Shown here one piece after another: positions 45,211-58,174 of a DNA stretch of 64,000 bases (the stretch's first letter is position 1; every line of letters starts with the position of its first letter). A model generated the notes under the pieces. It was not told the origin of the DNA and made no database searches. It was given only the letters and a program-made list of their open reading frames with translations. A program made the translations under genes and the position numbers. This DNA comes from Protea cynaroides (lineage: Eukaryota; Streptophyta; Magnoliopsida; Proteales; Proteaceae), in contig CM053270.1 in NCBI GenBank assembly GCA_028583415.1, positions 572,001 through 636,000 on the forward strand. Direction: 5' to 3'.

Positions 45211-48200
45211 GTATTGTACCTATAAATGGCGTACCCGCCAGAGTACTCTTCGATTCCGGAGCTACTCATTCATTTATATTTGTGTCATTTGGAAAGAAGA
45301 TAAACTTACCCATCGAGACATTAGACTACAAATTACTTGTACGGTCACCGATGGGGTTAGAAGTGGAACTAGAGAAAGGTTATGGACCATGTCTAGTTTT
45401 CATTGGGGAACAGATTTTAGATGCAACATTGATACGACTTGAGATGGCAGACTTCGATGTCATCTTAGGAATGGATTGGTTAGCTCGGCATTCTGCAAAT
45501 CTATTATGTGCCGAGAAGAAGCTAACGTTCAAAGACAAGGAAGGGGCAGAGTTCAGTTTCTTGGGAACCAAACTTCCCCGGAGACGCAAGCTCATACTTT
45601 CAGCATTAAAGGCTAAGAAGTGCCTTGAGAAGGGAGCAGTCGGGTATCTAGTATCAGTGGTCGACCTAACCAAGGAAGCACCACGAATGGAAGACATTGA
45701 CGTCGTGCGGGATTACCCTAACGTATTTTCGGAGGAACTACCCGGATTATCACCCGATCGTGCCACAGAGTTTGTAATAGACCTGATACCTGGAGCCGCA
45801 CCCGTATCAAAAGCACCTTATAGAATGGCTCCTACTGAACTGAAGGAATTAAAAGTGCAATTACAAGAACTGCTGGACAAGGGTTATACTCGACCCAGTA
45901 TATCTCCATGGGGGGCACCGGTACTGTTCGTGAAAAAGAAGGATGGTAGCATTCGATTATGTATCAACTATCGGGAGTTGAAAAAACTGACAATCAAGAA
46001 TCGATATCTACTACCCAGGATCGATGACTTGTTCGATCAGTTACAAGGAGCAAAAGTATTTTCTAAGATCGATCTTCGATCGGGTTACCATCAGCTGAAG
46101 ATTAAAGAAGGTGATATTCCGAAGACAACATTCAGGACCAGATATGGACATTATGAATTTTTGGTTATGTCATTTGGATTAACTAATGCCCCGGCAATGT
46201 TCATGGAACTTATGAACCGAGTTTTTCACGATATGTTGGATACGTCGGTTATAGTATTTATTGATGATATATTGGTATACTCCAAGGACAAAGAAACCCA
46301 TGTCAAGAACCTAAACGCAGCCCTACAGCGTTTAAGGAAAGAGAAACTATATGCCAAATTTTCTAAGTGTGAGTTTTGGCTAAGTGAAGTCATATTCCTA
46401 AGCCATGTAGTATCCGCTGAAGGAATCAAAGTGGACCCCAGCAAAATCGAGGCTATTGTGAAGTGGGAAGCACCAAAGAGCGTTTCAGAAATTAGAAGTT
46501 TTCTGGGTCTAGCTGGTTATTATCGGAGATTTGTAGAAGACTATTCTCGGATTGCCGTACCTCTCACCAGTTTGACTAAGAAAGGTGAAAAGTTTGTGTG
46601 GACTGACAAATGTGAGAAGAGCTTCCAGACATTGAAGGCCAGATTGATATCCGCCCCGATTTTGACCATTCCCGTTCCAGGACAGACATTTACTTTATAC
46701 ACTGATGCATCGGGATTGGGATTAGGATGTGTGCTTATGCAAGGAGAACAAGTAATTGCTTATGCGTCAAGACAGTTGAAGGTACATGAGAAAAATTATC
46801 CCACTCATGACTTGGAGCTAGCGGCAGTAGTACATGCTGTCAAGATATGGAGACATTATTTATATGGGGAGAAATTCCAGATTAAGTCGGACCATAAAAG
46901 TCTTATTTATTTAATCAGAAGGAGTTGAATATGAGACAAAGAAGATGGCTGGAATTATTGAAAGACTATGATTGTGATATCCAGTATCATCCGGGAAAAG
47001 CGAACGTGGTAGCAGATGCATTGAGCAGAAAAGCAATGATAAAATCCCAAGGAGAAGTCAGCACAATTGTAGCAATGTGTACTACCGGAATGGTATTCAA
47101 TCATGGCAACGAGCAGTATGTGATAGATACAACGGATGGATCAGCCAATCAAGGGTTTATTCATCGGTTTTCAAATATGTTCGCGGCATTGAAAATTTTA
47201 CCGGATATAGTGGACGAAGTGAAGACAGCTATCAAATTAGATCCTTATCTGAGAACAGTACAAGAAGATATCGAGAAAGGTAGGACCAACCCTGAGTTCA
47301 CCTTGGATGACGAGAAGGTACAGAAATACTAAGGAAGAATATGTGTACCCGAAACAGAAAATATGGACATTAGACACCGACTGATGAAAGAAGTCCATAC
47401 CACCGTTTATTCAATACATCTTGGAAGTACAAAAATGTATCATGATCTAAAGAAGTTATATTGGTGGAGAGGAATGAAAGCAGATGTAGCCAAGTTCGTG
47501 TCTCAATGCCTAAATTGTCAGAAAGTAAAGGCTGAACGACAAAGACCCGCAGGACTGTTACAGCCATTACCAGAACCAGCATGGAAATGGGACTGCATCA
47601 CTATGGACTTCGTCACAGGGCTACCATTGACTCCTCGAGTAGTTGACGCAGTTTGGGTAATTGTGGACCGTCTGACTAAGACAACTCGCTTCATACCGAT
47701 ACGACCCCAATATACACTCGAAAGGTTAGCAAAGTTGTATGTGGATAATATTGTTCGATTACATGGTGTTCCAGAAAGCATTGTGTCCGATAGAGATCCA
47801 CGATTTACTTTCAAATTTTGGGAAGGACTACAAATGGCTATGGGTACAACATTGAAGTTCAGTACTGCATTCCACCCACAGACAGATGGACAGTCAGAAC
47901 GTACAATCCAGATTCTAGAAGATATGCTACGGGCATGTGTGATTGATTTCAAAGGATCATGGGACGAAAAGTTACCATTGATCAAGTTCGCCTATAACAA
48001 CAGCTATCAGGCTACTATACAGATGTCACCTTATGAAGCACTGTATGGCAGGAAGTGTCGAACTCCTTTGTTTTGGAATGAAGTTGGAGAACGTAGTATT
48101 GTTGGACCGGAATTTGTTGAAGAGACTTGTCGAGTGGTCGACATCATCAAGGAAAGAGTGAGAACAGCTCAGAACCGTCAGAAGCAATATGCAGACACTC

Positions 48201-48697
48201 GACGAAGAGATCTGGAGTTCGCCGTAGGTGATAAAGTATTTTTGAAGGTAACGCCTATGCGAGGATTGAAGAGGTTCAGACAGAAAGGGAAACTAAGTCC
48301 AAGATATGTTGGGCCGTATGAAATTCTAGCTAAGCGTGGAAAAGTAGCTTATCAGTTAGCACTACCACCATCTGTGTCAAGTGTACATGACGTATTTCAC
48401 ATTTCTCTATTGAAGAAGTATGTCAAGGACCCAATGCATGTTTTGACAGTGGATTTGCCAGAATTGACTGATGATTTGACATTTGAAGTAACACCAACAG
48501 AAATCACTAGTCGAAAGGTTCAACGTCTACGCAACAGAGATATCTACTATGTTAAGGTCATATGGAAAAGTAGAGACATGGAAGAAATTACATGGGAAGA
48601 AGAAAATGCTATGAGAAAGCAATACCCTTACTTATTTGATTCAGAAGGTACGTACAATTTCGAGGATGAAATTTTTATAAGTTGGGGGGAGTTGTAA
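45211..48697 (+). pseudogene. pol: pol of copy 3 (near intact: one 4-nt deletion, one stop)
   Basis: Protease DSGATHSF at 45252; RT IDLRSGYHQLKI and FIDDILVYSKDK with catalytic Asp residues kept (LCINYREL has Asn where the others have Asp); RNase H TDASG, DLELAAV and SDHKSL; integrase H-X6-H plus CLNCQ and the D-D-E residues in MDFVTGLP, SDRDPRFT and SERTIQ; GPYEILAKRGK; chromodomain-like RNRDIYYVKVIWKSRDMEE. Open pieces 45282-46928, 46925-47332 and 47363-48697. Breaks: a 4-nt deletion near 46905 and a TAA near 47330. The stop codon TAA (48695-48697) is inside the 3' LTR start. This copy could have been active recently. Confidence 0.93.
48679..48692 (+). other. Polypurine tract, copy 3
   Basis: AAGTTGGGGGGAGT directly before TGTAAGACC. 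Confidence 0.8.
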
Positions 48698-49413
48698 GAC
48701 CCGTGTCAATCTAACCCAGTCTTACCACCTTGAACCAGGTTTACCCATCATGGTCGAGTCAAGTGGACCAAGGGCGTGAAGGAGATCGAGATCCCAGGCA
48801 TCAAATCGACCCAAAAATACTTAAAAAGAGGAAGGGTCGCATACCCAGCTAAGCAGGGTTGGACCTCCCAAAACAGAAAGTCAGACCCTCAGTTTTGAAG
48901 GGAGGGTCGGACAGCTTTTGAACCCTAGGGTCGACGGGGTCATCGACCCTCCCATTGACCCTCAGATCCTGCCGAAAATAGAAACTAGGAAATTTCGAGA
49001 TTTTTGATTGGATTCCTTCCTAATCTCAAAGGGGCTTATTTTAGGATGTTTATAGCCTATTTAAAGGACGTCCCTAAGCCACTTTCACTCCTTTCACAAC
49101 CCTAATTGAATTGAGAGAAAGAGAAGAGAAGGAAAAGAGAAGAAGAAAGGCAAGCAAGAGAGCTTAGCAAAAAGGAGAAGAATTTCAGAGAAAGAGTAAT
49201 CTTCTCAGGTATGGATACTAATTCCATGAGTTTCTACAGACCTTAGGATAGTTATTGGAGAGAGAGTGATCTCGGAGAAACCCAAACCATCCATCCATGG
49301 TTAGGTTTTCATGGAAAACCCTAGGAGAATGCATGAAAGCCATCTAGGAGGATGATTCATGGTTTCAGACCATGGAATGAGTGTTGAATGGAATGTAGAA
49401 GCAAGCCATAGGA
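48693..49413 (+). repeat. 3' LTR of copy 3, first ~721 bp
   Basis: Matches 39034-39767 closely, including TATA and donor (49208/49209), then breaks off at about 49413 in AGCCATAGGACC and continues as a minus-strand LTR of another subfamily. About 1.6 kb of this LTR are missing. Confidence 0.88.
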
Positions 49414-50972
49414 CCTAATGGCCAGGGCTTACAAACTGGGCTCGCAACTAACCAATCTTATATGTCATCAATGTAGGCTCTATCCTAGTACAGCTGTCTA
49501 CGGCATAAAGATAGAGCTAGAGCGTGCAGGCCGGGCTGGAGACCACAATACCTCACTTCCCCCTGATACCCTATCCGCAACTAACACACTAGGATAGAAC
49601 AATACACAGGTAGACCCTATCCCAACATAACTCCCTACGGCATAGAGATAGAGCTAAAGCATCGTGGACAAGCCAGCGTCAACATCGGAGACCACAGTGC
49701 CACATCATCATGGCCAAGTCAACGTCAACATCGGAGACCACCATGCCACGACCTTCCCCTGATACCCCACCCATACCAAGCATGTTAAAATAGAATACTA
49801 CAAAAGGTGCCAGTATGGGGAATGATCCCAGGCCCCATGCCCTTCCCATTCCACACACCAACGAAAACAATCACATGCCTAACAATTGCATCCTATCATG
49901 CATGAACAATAATAATAATTGAAGTAAAGGATGACATGTGAATATGCACAAACATCACATCATATATATTCAGGGTTATTAACAACGATTTACTGTCCAT
50001 TAATTATTAGGGTTTAGGTCAGATTCCCTTACCTGATGCTCGTTTGATAGCTTGCTCCACGTCGCAAGATCCAAACGTGCTATCACAGAGTCCTACATTA
50101 TATTAGGGTTCGATTAGAATAGTTCTTAGGGTTTTACGTTGGTCGAAAAACCAACAGGGTTCCAAAACCAGTCTTTCAGAGCTGACCGGTCGCATCACTA
50201 TGGGAAAGCTAACGACCGGTATGTCTCCGAAAGACCATACATTAGGTTTTTCAACTGCCGTCGATCAATCTCCATGGATTCCCAGGGTTTATCCTATCCA
50301 TTCTAAGTTTGAGTTTTGAGTTAGAGTTATCTCCAACTCATTCAAGTCTAGTTTTGATGATAATCACCCTAGAACTCGAATATAGGGTTCGGCGATAACT
50401 TAGGGTTTAATGTCCAATTAGGGTTTTAGATCAATACCTGCTTTGCATGGTATTGATCCACCCATACAACTATCCTAGAGTCATAGAGTAAGAAGAATGA
50501 TTAAAACACTTGCCGTCGACTGGCATAAGGTGAGCGTCGTCGAACGACAATGGCGGCACCTCCTTCTTCTCCTTAGCTTCTTCTCCTTCTCCAACCTCCT
50601 TCTCCTCTCTAGGGTTTGTGAGAGATAATGGAAAGGATTCTAGGAGGCTTAGAGGGTTTAAATAGGCTAGAATTAGGGTTTAGGAAGCCTCTTAGGATTA
50701 AGAAAGTTTTAAGATTCGGAATTGGGAAAGTGGGACCCACAAAGATCCAATTTCGGATCCTGCTAGTCTGCTGCGCAGACCATACCGGTCGACCGATACC
50801 AAGACCGGTACCATCGACCGGTATGAGTAAAATCATACTTATTTTGGTCTGTTTGGTCCGATTTTGTACCTGATTGTCATCTGCTGGTCCCGTCTGGCCC
50901 GATGATGATCGGAAGACCTGCTACGACATGAAATCAAGGTTTAGACCGGGTTCACGGAGTGCGGGTCTTACA
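49414..50972 (-). repeat. LTR fragment of subfamily B, minus strand
   Basis: Starts inside the LTR (CTAATGGCCAGGGCTTACAA) and ends GCGGGTCTTACA at 50972. Contains ACCGGTCG motif clusters (50185-50225 and 50785-50825) and reversed GA-rich and TATA-like regions. To the right it meets integrase coding sequence in mid-domain rather than a polypurine tract, so it is either a solo LTR inserted in pol or a rearranged end. Confidence 0.8.
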
Positions 50973-53500
50973 TAAGATTTGAATAGTTCTTTCTAACTGC
51001 CCGTCTGTCTGAGGATGAAAAGCTGAGCTAAACTTCAACTTGGTTCCCATGGCTTTCTATAATCATTTCCAGAACTTTGATGTAAAACTCTCTATCAGAT
51101 ACTATACTCTCTGGGAACACATGAAGTCTGACTATATTATCGACATATAGCTTATCTAGCTTGTTCATGGTATACTGAGGTCTGACAGCGATGAAGTGAG
51201 CTGTCTAAGTCGATCAACTATAACCCATACTGCATCCACTGACCATGGTGTCAAGGGTAAGCCAGTGACGAAATCCATTGTGATACAATCCCACATCCAT
51301 GCTGGCTCTGGTAGTGGTTGTAGCAAACCTGCAGGTTTCTATCTTTCTGCTTTCACTTGCTGGCAATTTAGACAATGGAATACAAATCGAGCTATATCCG
51401 CTTACCCCTCCACCAATATAGTCTTCCTAAATCATGGTACATTTTGGAGCTTCCTGGATGTACCGAATATGGGGTATAATGAGCTTCTGTCATAATTCTA
51501 TCTCTGATATTTGAGTTCTCACTCTCAGGTATACATAATCGTCCACGATACCTGAGTACCTTGTCTGAATCCAAGGTAAAGTCAAGGTTGCTTTTACCCT
51601 CCTCTAGATCTTCTTGCACAGTCTTGAGGTGTAGATCCTGTAGGATTGCTACTTTTACCTCATCTATTAGATCCAATGAGATCTTCAAAGCTGCAAATAC
51701 CAATGTGAACTGATGAATTAAGCCACGTTCCATTGGATCATCTGCAGTCTCTAATATATGCTCTTCATCATTCTCTATTGAGCCCGCGGCTGCAGCACAC
51801 AATGCAGCGTTGGTACTGGGTCCTGCCTCAGGTTTTAATGCTCACTTTCTGCTTAAGGCATCAGCCATGACGTTTGCCTTACCCGGATGGTACCGGATGT
51901 CACAATCATAATCTTTTAGTAGCTCTAGCCATCTCCTCTGTCTCATATTCAGGTTCTTCTAAGTAAAAAAGGTAAGTTAAACTCTTATGATCCCACTTAA
52001 TCTGAAACTTTTCACCGTAAAGGTAGCGCCTCCAAGTCTTGATTGTGTGAATGACCGCTGCTAATTCCAGATCATGCGTAGGATAGTTCTCATGCTCTTT
52101 AAATTGTCTTGATGTGTAGGTAATCACCTGTTCTCCTTGCATCAACACACATCCAAGACCCAACTCTGAGGCAGTGCAGAGACTAGTCTTGACTTCACAG
52201 CTAAAAACACTTCTCACACTCCTCTATCCATATGAAATTTTCTCCTTTCTTGGTTAGTCTGGTAAGTGGAACGATGATTCTTGAGTAGTCTTCCATGAAT
52301 CTTCTATAGTAACCAGCCAATCCAAGGAAACTACGAATCTCTACAACTGATTTCGGTGCATCCCATCCTACTATAGCTGTGATCTTGCTTGTACCTCGAT
52401 ACCGTCTACAGATACTACGTGACCTAAGAAGGCCACTTCCTTCAGCCAAAATTTGCATTTCTTGAACTTGGCGTAAAGCTTCTCCCTTCTCAACCGTTGT
52501 AGGGCTACTCTCAAGTGTGTTGCATGAGCCACCCTGTCCTTTGAGTAGACCAAGATGTCGTCAATGAATTCGATGACCAAAGTGTCCAACATGTCATGAA
52601 ACCCTCGATTCATCGGTTCCATGAACGACGCTGGAGCGTTAGTCAACCCAAATGACATTACCAGGAACTCATAATGCCCATACCTTGTCTTAGAAGCAGT
52701 ATTCGGAATATTTCTGTCCAAATTCATTATTTGATGATACTCCATCTAAGGTTAATCTTAGGGAATACCTTTGCTCCTTGTAGCTGATTAAACAAGTCAT
52801 TGATATGAGGTAGTAGATATTGATTCTTGATCGTGAGTTTGTTTAGTTCTTGGTAGTCTATACACAATCTAACACTACCATCCTTCTTCTTCACGAATTG
52901 CATTGGTGCTCCCCGTGATGCAATACTTAGCCGATTAGAACCTTTGTCTAATAACTCTCGTAGTTGAGTCTCAATTCCTTCAACTCCATAGGAGCTACTC
53001 TATAGGGTGCCTTTGACATAGGTGCCATCCCAGGTAATAAGTCAATAACGAACTCGATTGCATGATCAGGTGGCAACCCGGGTAAGCCTCTTGGAAATAC
53101 ATCAGGGAATTTATGCATCACATCAGTATCTTCCATCTGTGGTGCTTCTTTAGTAGCATTTACCACAGATACCATATATCCAACTCCTTTCTTTTCAAGG
53201 CATCACTTCGCCTTTTATGCAGAGAGGATGAGCTTTCGCTTCCTAAGCAATATGCTTCCAATAAAACCAAATTATGTGCCATCTTTGTTCTTAAATGATA
53301 ACCTCTTCTATGCATATAATCACTTGTAGAGTGTTGAGACAACCAGTCTATTCCCAAGATGACGTCAAAGTTTGCCATCTCAAGTCAATTTAGGTTGCAT
53401 CCAAATTCTGTCCATCCATATGATTTAGACAATATTCATAACACTTACCCACTACAACATCTAGTCCAAAAGAGCTTGAACTAGAGAAATTTGGTATAAA
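50973..53500 (-). pseudogene. pol of the minus-strand subfamily B element
   Basis: On the minus strand from right to left: protease end (MANFDVILGIDWLSQHS at ~53378), linker (ATKEAPQMEDTDVMHKFPDV), RT (FLVMSFGLTNAPASFMEPMNR, EFIDDILVYSKD), RNase H (LGLGCVLMQGEQVITYTSRQ), and integrase zinc region (H-X6-H and CLNCQQVK near 51350). It then stops in the core after HPQTDGQLERTIQIL at 50973. It is clearly related to copies 1-3 but closer to D. Many frameshifts and stops; not functional. Confidence 0.88.
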
Positions 53501-54640
53501 GGTCTTAAGAGCTTGTTTAGTTCATTAATCTCTTATGATTTTTCAAAGATATCGTCAAAAATCTCATATTGCACTCAGTAGCTTACATCTCTTTTATCAC
53601 TGATGTTCTACCATGATCTCTCTTTCGTATATCGCGAAAAACATCTTCTACTACTTACTCATTATATATCCTAAGTCTATCTATAAGCATTAGGGTATAT
53701 GCTTATAAATTCATTAATTTAGCCAAACTCTTTTTTTCTTTACTTAATCATCTCACTCGACATTGGGCATAACTCAGTATTACTTGTACTAATCTGAATA
53801 CTATCAATGCCACAATTTTGACTTCATCCTTGTATCCACTCTTAGATCTGTCTTTAGAAATCTTTTGCCTTGTCAAAATTCATATCGATATAGCCATCTT
53901 TAACTCTACTTGAGTGCTATCTATTTCTTTACTGGCTACTCTTGATCGTTCTCACTTTTTGCTCATGCACTCTTTTATAGACATGACTCATATCCATCCA
54001 TTCAGCAATCTCAAAACAGATCCTCCATTACTTCATCTGAGGTTCCTTGGCTATAGAATCTAATCTGAATTTAATCATCTTCCTTCCAATAATCCCCTTA
54101 TTAACTAAACATCTTATCAATGGATGTCGAGAAATGTAAGAATCATAATGCTTATCCAACAGTGATTCATCTCCTTATTTCGAATTCAATACAATGACGA
54201 ACACTTGTTTTATCTAGTGAACTTAGGTTTAAAGGATTAGGAGTAAATCTATGGTAATCCAATCATCATCCAAAGGTCGTTAAGTTGCACGGTGGTCCAA
54301 ATATATGGAAATAGAGGTTTTACAGTTCTTAACCTCATGGTTATAGGTCTATTGAGTATATAGTGCTATTGGTTAAGGCACTACAAGAGTAAATCTGGAG
54401 AAGTTTTGGTACATCAATAAATCAGGTATAAAATCGAAAAGATGTATATTCGGAATGATTAAACCTTTAAGTGTTGATCATGGGAGTAGCTTAGATTGGT
54501 ATAATCAAGATTAATTCTAAGAAAATAACATCTATAACTCCAATTAACAGGTTGAATCAAGAAGGTATTTTGTCAAGGTACGAGAATTAGAATCAGGTAT
54601 CCTCTATAATCATAAGAATAAGTCAATAATGCACCGCATC
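53501..54640. other. AT-rich segment without recognisable gag
   Basis: By position this should hold the gag capsid and zinc knuckle of the minus element, but I see neither on either strand, nor LTR sequence or a clear insertion boundary. No ORF stands out. Confidence 0.5.
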
Positions 54641-55340
54641 TTATATAAACCTGTCTAGTTATATGGCTACAATAGATTTGATCCTTTGCTGAAACGTTTG
54701 AGGCTTCATCTTCAGAAAATATTCCTCAACCCTTGTCGGATCATTCTGCCATGATGCAGCTATCCCATACATCGGTGGCTGATAAGGGTAACCACCTTGA
54801 TACACTGCTTGTTGTGCACCAAGCTTCTACTTACTGGGGCCTACGGTATGGTAAGCACTGTGTTACGGCTAACATGTGCTGGCGGTACAGTATTACTCCC
54901 AATCGGTACCGTACTTGGTTTGACCCGAAGGTATTGGTGTAGCATTGGCAACTTGGATGGTGATTTCCATGGCAACTCACATAGCCGGTATCATCTGTTG
55001 TTGTCTTTGCATTTCGTCAGGCCAAGTTTATTACAACCGTCGACAAGGCACTTGGTAGTCCAGGTAGATTGGTTGGAGTGGCCTGGTTGTTCACCTTCTT
55101 TGATTTGCTCCAATCTGATTATCATTATTTAACATCTACTCAGATGAGTTTTCATTACCCGTTCTCGACCCAAATAGTGGTGGATCAAGTTGCAACCTCT
55201 TCTTACTTTGAGTTTCCACCTCAACCAGGAGTATAGCTTTATCTTCTTTTATAGTTACTCTCATTTTTGATGTATGACCATTGTTCTCCTATCTTTGTTG
55301 GATTTAGCCCGAGATCTTTCCCTTTACCTCTACAGGGATT
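54641..55340 (-). pseudogene. gag N-terminal remnant of the minus element
   Basis: On the minus strand it has a Gln-rich helix (MQRQQQMIP), a Pro/Gly/Thr-rich linker, then PPMYGIAASWQNDPTRVEEY and FLKMKPQ near 54700, which align with the copy 3 gag segment before and at RFLKMKP. Several stops. 55341-55719 upstream has no visible coding; this element shows no antisense ORF there and the distance from gag to primer site is only about 400 bp. Confidence 0.65.
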
Positions 55341-55719
55341 TAGGCGTTACTAGCCATTTTTTCTTCCTCTGTCATACATCGAGTTTCACATCTTGTGAGT
55401 ATCAATTGGGTATTCTAATTTTCTACTTTATAGATGCTCCCTTCTTGCTACTGTACTATATCCTTTGTATACTTAGACAACTGCCCAACTTATAAATCGT
55501 ACCCTATATTATTGTTTATCAAGATGCATTTAGATTTTATTTTTCTGTCTGTGTATACATATGGTTCCAACTTTTATCTGTACATTATTGTCTTGTTTAA
55601 GTTCTGTCTCAACCAACACAAGTGCTTAAGGTGTGTTTTTATTAAAGCTCTTAATTTTTCCTATCTTAGTTCATTGACTCAGTCAAGTGCATGTATGGTC
55701 TGTTGGACAGAGCCTAAGA

Positions 55720-55731
55720 GCTCTAATACCA
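55720..55731 (-). other. Primer binding site of the minus element
   Basis: Plus-strand GCTCTAATACCA, minus TGGTATTAGAGC, one mismatch from the initiator-Met consensus, three bases from the LTR at 55735. Confidence 0.8.
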
Positions 55732-55734
55732 AGT

Positions 55735-57922
55735 TGTCACACCCCAAGTTCGACTGAACCAGAAGTGTGAGTACTGTCACTGAACTAACGGTTTACACCA
55801 GGATCTCAATAAGACCGTGTCCAATAATATAAACCAATGCACATAACCACAATCAGAAGATAAATAAATACAACAAAAGTCTTGTTAATAATGAACTAAG
55901 TACTTCTATTGATAAAAAATTATCCAATTATTCAAAATACTAAAAAATAAATAATTATCCTTACAACATTTATAAATCCAACTGAAAATAAATAAAATAA
56001 ACAAATCAAATATCTTAGAGGTACACACAGAAAGGGCACTCGCATGAAGCGTCATGCTCATCCTCCCCTGCTTGCACTTCCAGGGCAGCAGCTCCTCCAT
56101 ATACAGGAGCATCCACGTAGTTCTCGATAGTGTAACCTACATCAACATCTAAAAACATGTATATATACAAGGGTGAGCTCACAACTTAGCTCAATAAGAC
56201 AATCAAACAATGCAACATACATCATGCATGAGTAACATTCACATTATGGTCTGATTTTAAGTTTGCAATGTGCTATAGAAAGGATTGGCGGCTACCACAC
56301 CTCTATACAAGAGTGTGTGAATCCGCCCAATGGATCAAACACTACTGTTGTCTCACATGCATCCACCATGGAATAGAGATAGAGCTAAAGTGTTTGGATC
56401 AAACACCGCCAACACTTTTCCTAATGCCCTACCCATACCAACACGTAAGCCCCTATTGGCGAGGGCTTGCAACCTGGCTCACAACTAACCAATCCTATAT
56501 GTCATCCCAGTAAGCCCTATCCCAGCACAGCTCCCTACGGCATAGAGATAGGGCTAGAGTCTAGTGGCCAGACCGGAGACTACAGTGCCACTTCCTCCCC
56601 CTGATACCTTACCCGTACCAAGCATGCTAAGACAGAAGTGATACGAAAAAGTACTAGTATGAGGAATGATCCCAGACCCCAGGCCCTTCCCATTACACAC
56701 ACCAACAAAAACAATCACATGCCTAACAATCACATCCTAGCATAGCGAGTATGCATGAACAATAAAATAACTGAAAGTAAAGATGACATGCGAGTATGCA
56801 CAAACACCATTCCACATAATCACAATTACTAACAACGTTTTACTGTTATTAAGTTATTAGGCTTTTGGTCTGATTCCCTTACCTGACGCTTGATTGTTAG
56901 CTTGCCCCGCGTCACCGAATCCAAAACACAGGGTCTTATATGATTTTAGGGTTGAATTAGAATAATTTTCTTAGGGTTCATGTTGGTTGGAAACCAACTG
57001 GTATTGAAAACACCCTCACAGTGCATACCGGTCACAGGTGCCAATCGCTACACTGTGGGGAAAGGTGCGACTGGTATGGTCAACCAATCCCTCCACAGAC
57101 CAGTCCCCGAGAGGTACTGGTCGTAGTACCATTCGCATAGGGTGCGACTGGTATGGTCGACCGGTATGCCTCCGGAAGAACACCAAGTACCGGAAGACCA
57201 CCAACTTGGTGTTCACCTTCCATCGGTTACCCCCTATTGGTTCTAGGGTTTCTCCTATGCATTCTAGGCCTGAGCAACGAGTTAGAGTTGTTTCATGATC
57301 CATTCAAGTCCTAGTTTTAATGATCCTCAGCCTAGAATGCGAATCTAGGGTTCATCGACTATATTAGGGTTTGACGGCAATTTAAAGGTTTTAGATCAAT
57401 ACCTCGCATTGCATGGTATTGATCAATTCATGATTAATTATCTATAATGCTTAACTTAGAGAGAAGTTCAAGCACTTACTGTTTCGCAACTATGGTATTC
57501 TTCGTCCAACGGCGGCTCCTCTCTCACCTTTCTTAGCTCATTCTCCTTCTTTGATTTCTTTCTCCTCTCTAGGGCTTGTGAGAAGCAATCAAAGAGTTCT
57601 AAAGAGGTTTAAGGGTCCTTAAATAGACCAGGATAGAGTTTAGAAAGTTTCCTTACATTAGGAAAGTCCCTAGGCTTGAGATTTGGAAAGCAAGATCCGC
57701 AGAGATCCATTTCCGGATCTAACCAATCTTCCCACGTAGACATACCGGTCGATCGGTACCATCGACCGGTATCATAGACCGGTATGATAAATATCATACT
57801 TTTAGGTCTGTTTTTGTACCTGGTTGTCATCCGCTCGTCCCGTCTGGCCCGGTGATGATTGGAAGACCTATTACGACATGAATTAAAGGTATAGATCGAG
57901 TTCATGGAGTACGGGTCTTACA
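55735..57922 (-). repeat. LTR of subfamily B, minus strand (2188 bp, complete)
   Basis: TGTCACACCCC to ACGGGTCTTACA. The left side has a primer site and the right side has a reversed polypurine tract (ACTCCCCCACCC), so internal sequence borders it on both sides. Clusters of ACCGGTCG type at 57015-57195 and 57740-57785; TATA-like (minus, TATTTAAGG) at 57617-57625; repeated CATAGAGATAG modules. Confidence 0.9.
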
Positions 57923-57978
57923 ACTCCCCCACCCTTAAAAGAAATTTTATCCCCAAAATTTGCATGTAGGTTTCACAA
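57923..57978 (-). pseudogene. 56-bp remnant of a pol 3' end with polypurine tract
   Basis: ACTCCCCCACCCTTAAAAG and the reversed AATTTTGGGGATAAAATTT block, as at 38580. It breaks off at about 57978 and plus-strand leader sequence of element D begins. Confidence 0.7.
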
Positions 57979-58174
57979 CATGAGTGGCCACACCATACGT
58001 GACCACATAAGTTTGGCCATACATAATTTTTTGCTGCAAACACTGTAGAATTTTGGGAATTTGATGGTTTTGAGATATTTAGTAAATTACCATGCGACTA
58101 ACCATGAAATTGCCATTTTGTACAAATTCTCACCTATGTTGCTATGTAGACACCTTATCAGTCGACAATTTGAG

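Larger units (their letters stand above)
39034..49413 (+). mobile_element. Copy 3: near-intact Tekay-like element, 3' LTR truncated
   Basis: 5' LTR, primer site, antisense ORF, leader, intact gag, intron-like gap, near-intact pol, polypurine tract and 721 bp of 3' LTR. The shared LTR part is almost identical apart from a ~13-bp duplication in the 5' LTR (AGTCTTACC twice, near 39057), so this is probably the youngest copy. GGCAT (39029-39033) is the left target site; the right one is lost. Confidence 0.93.
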
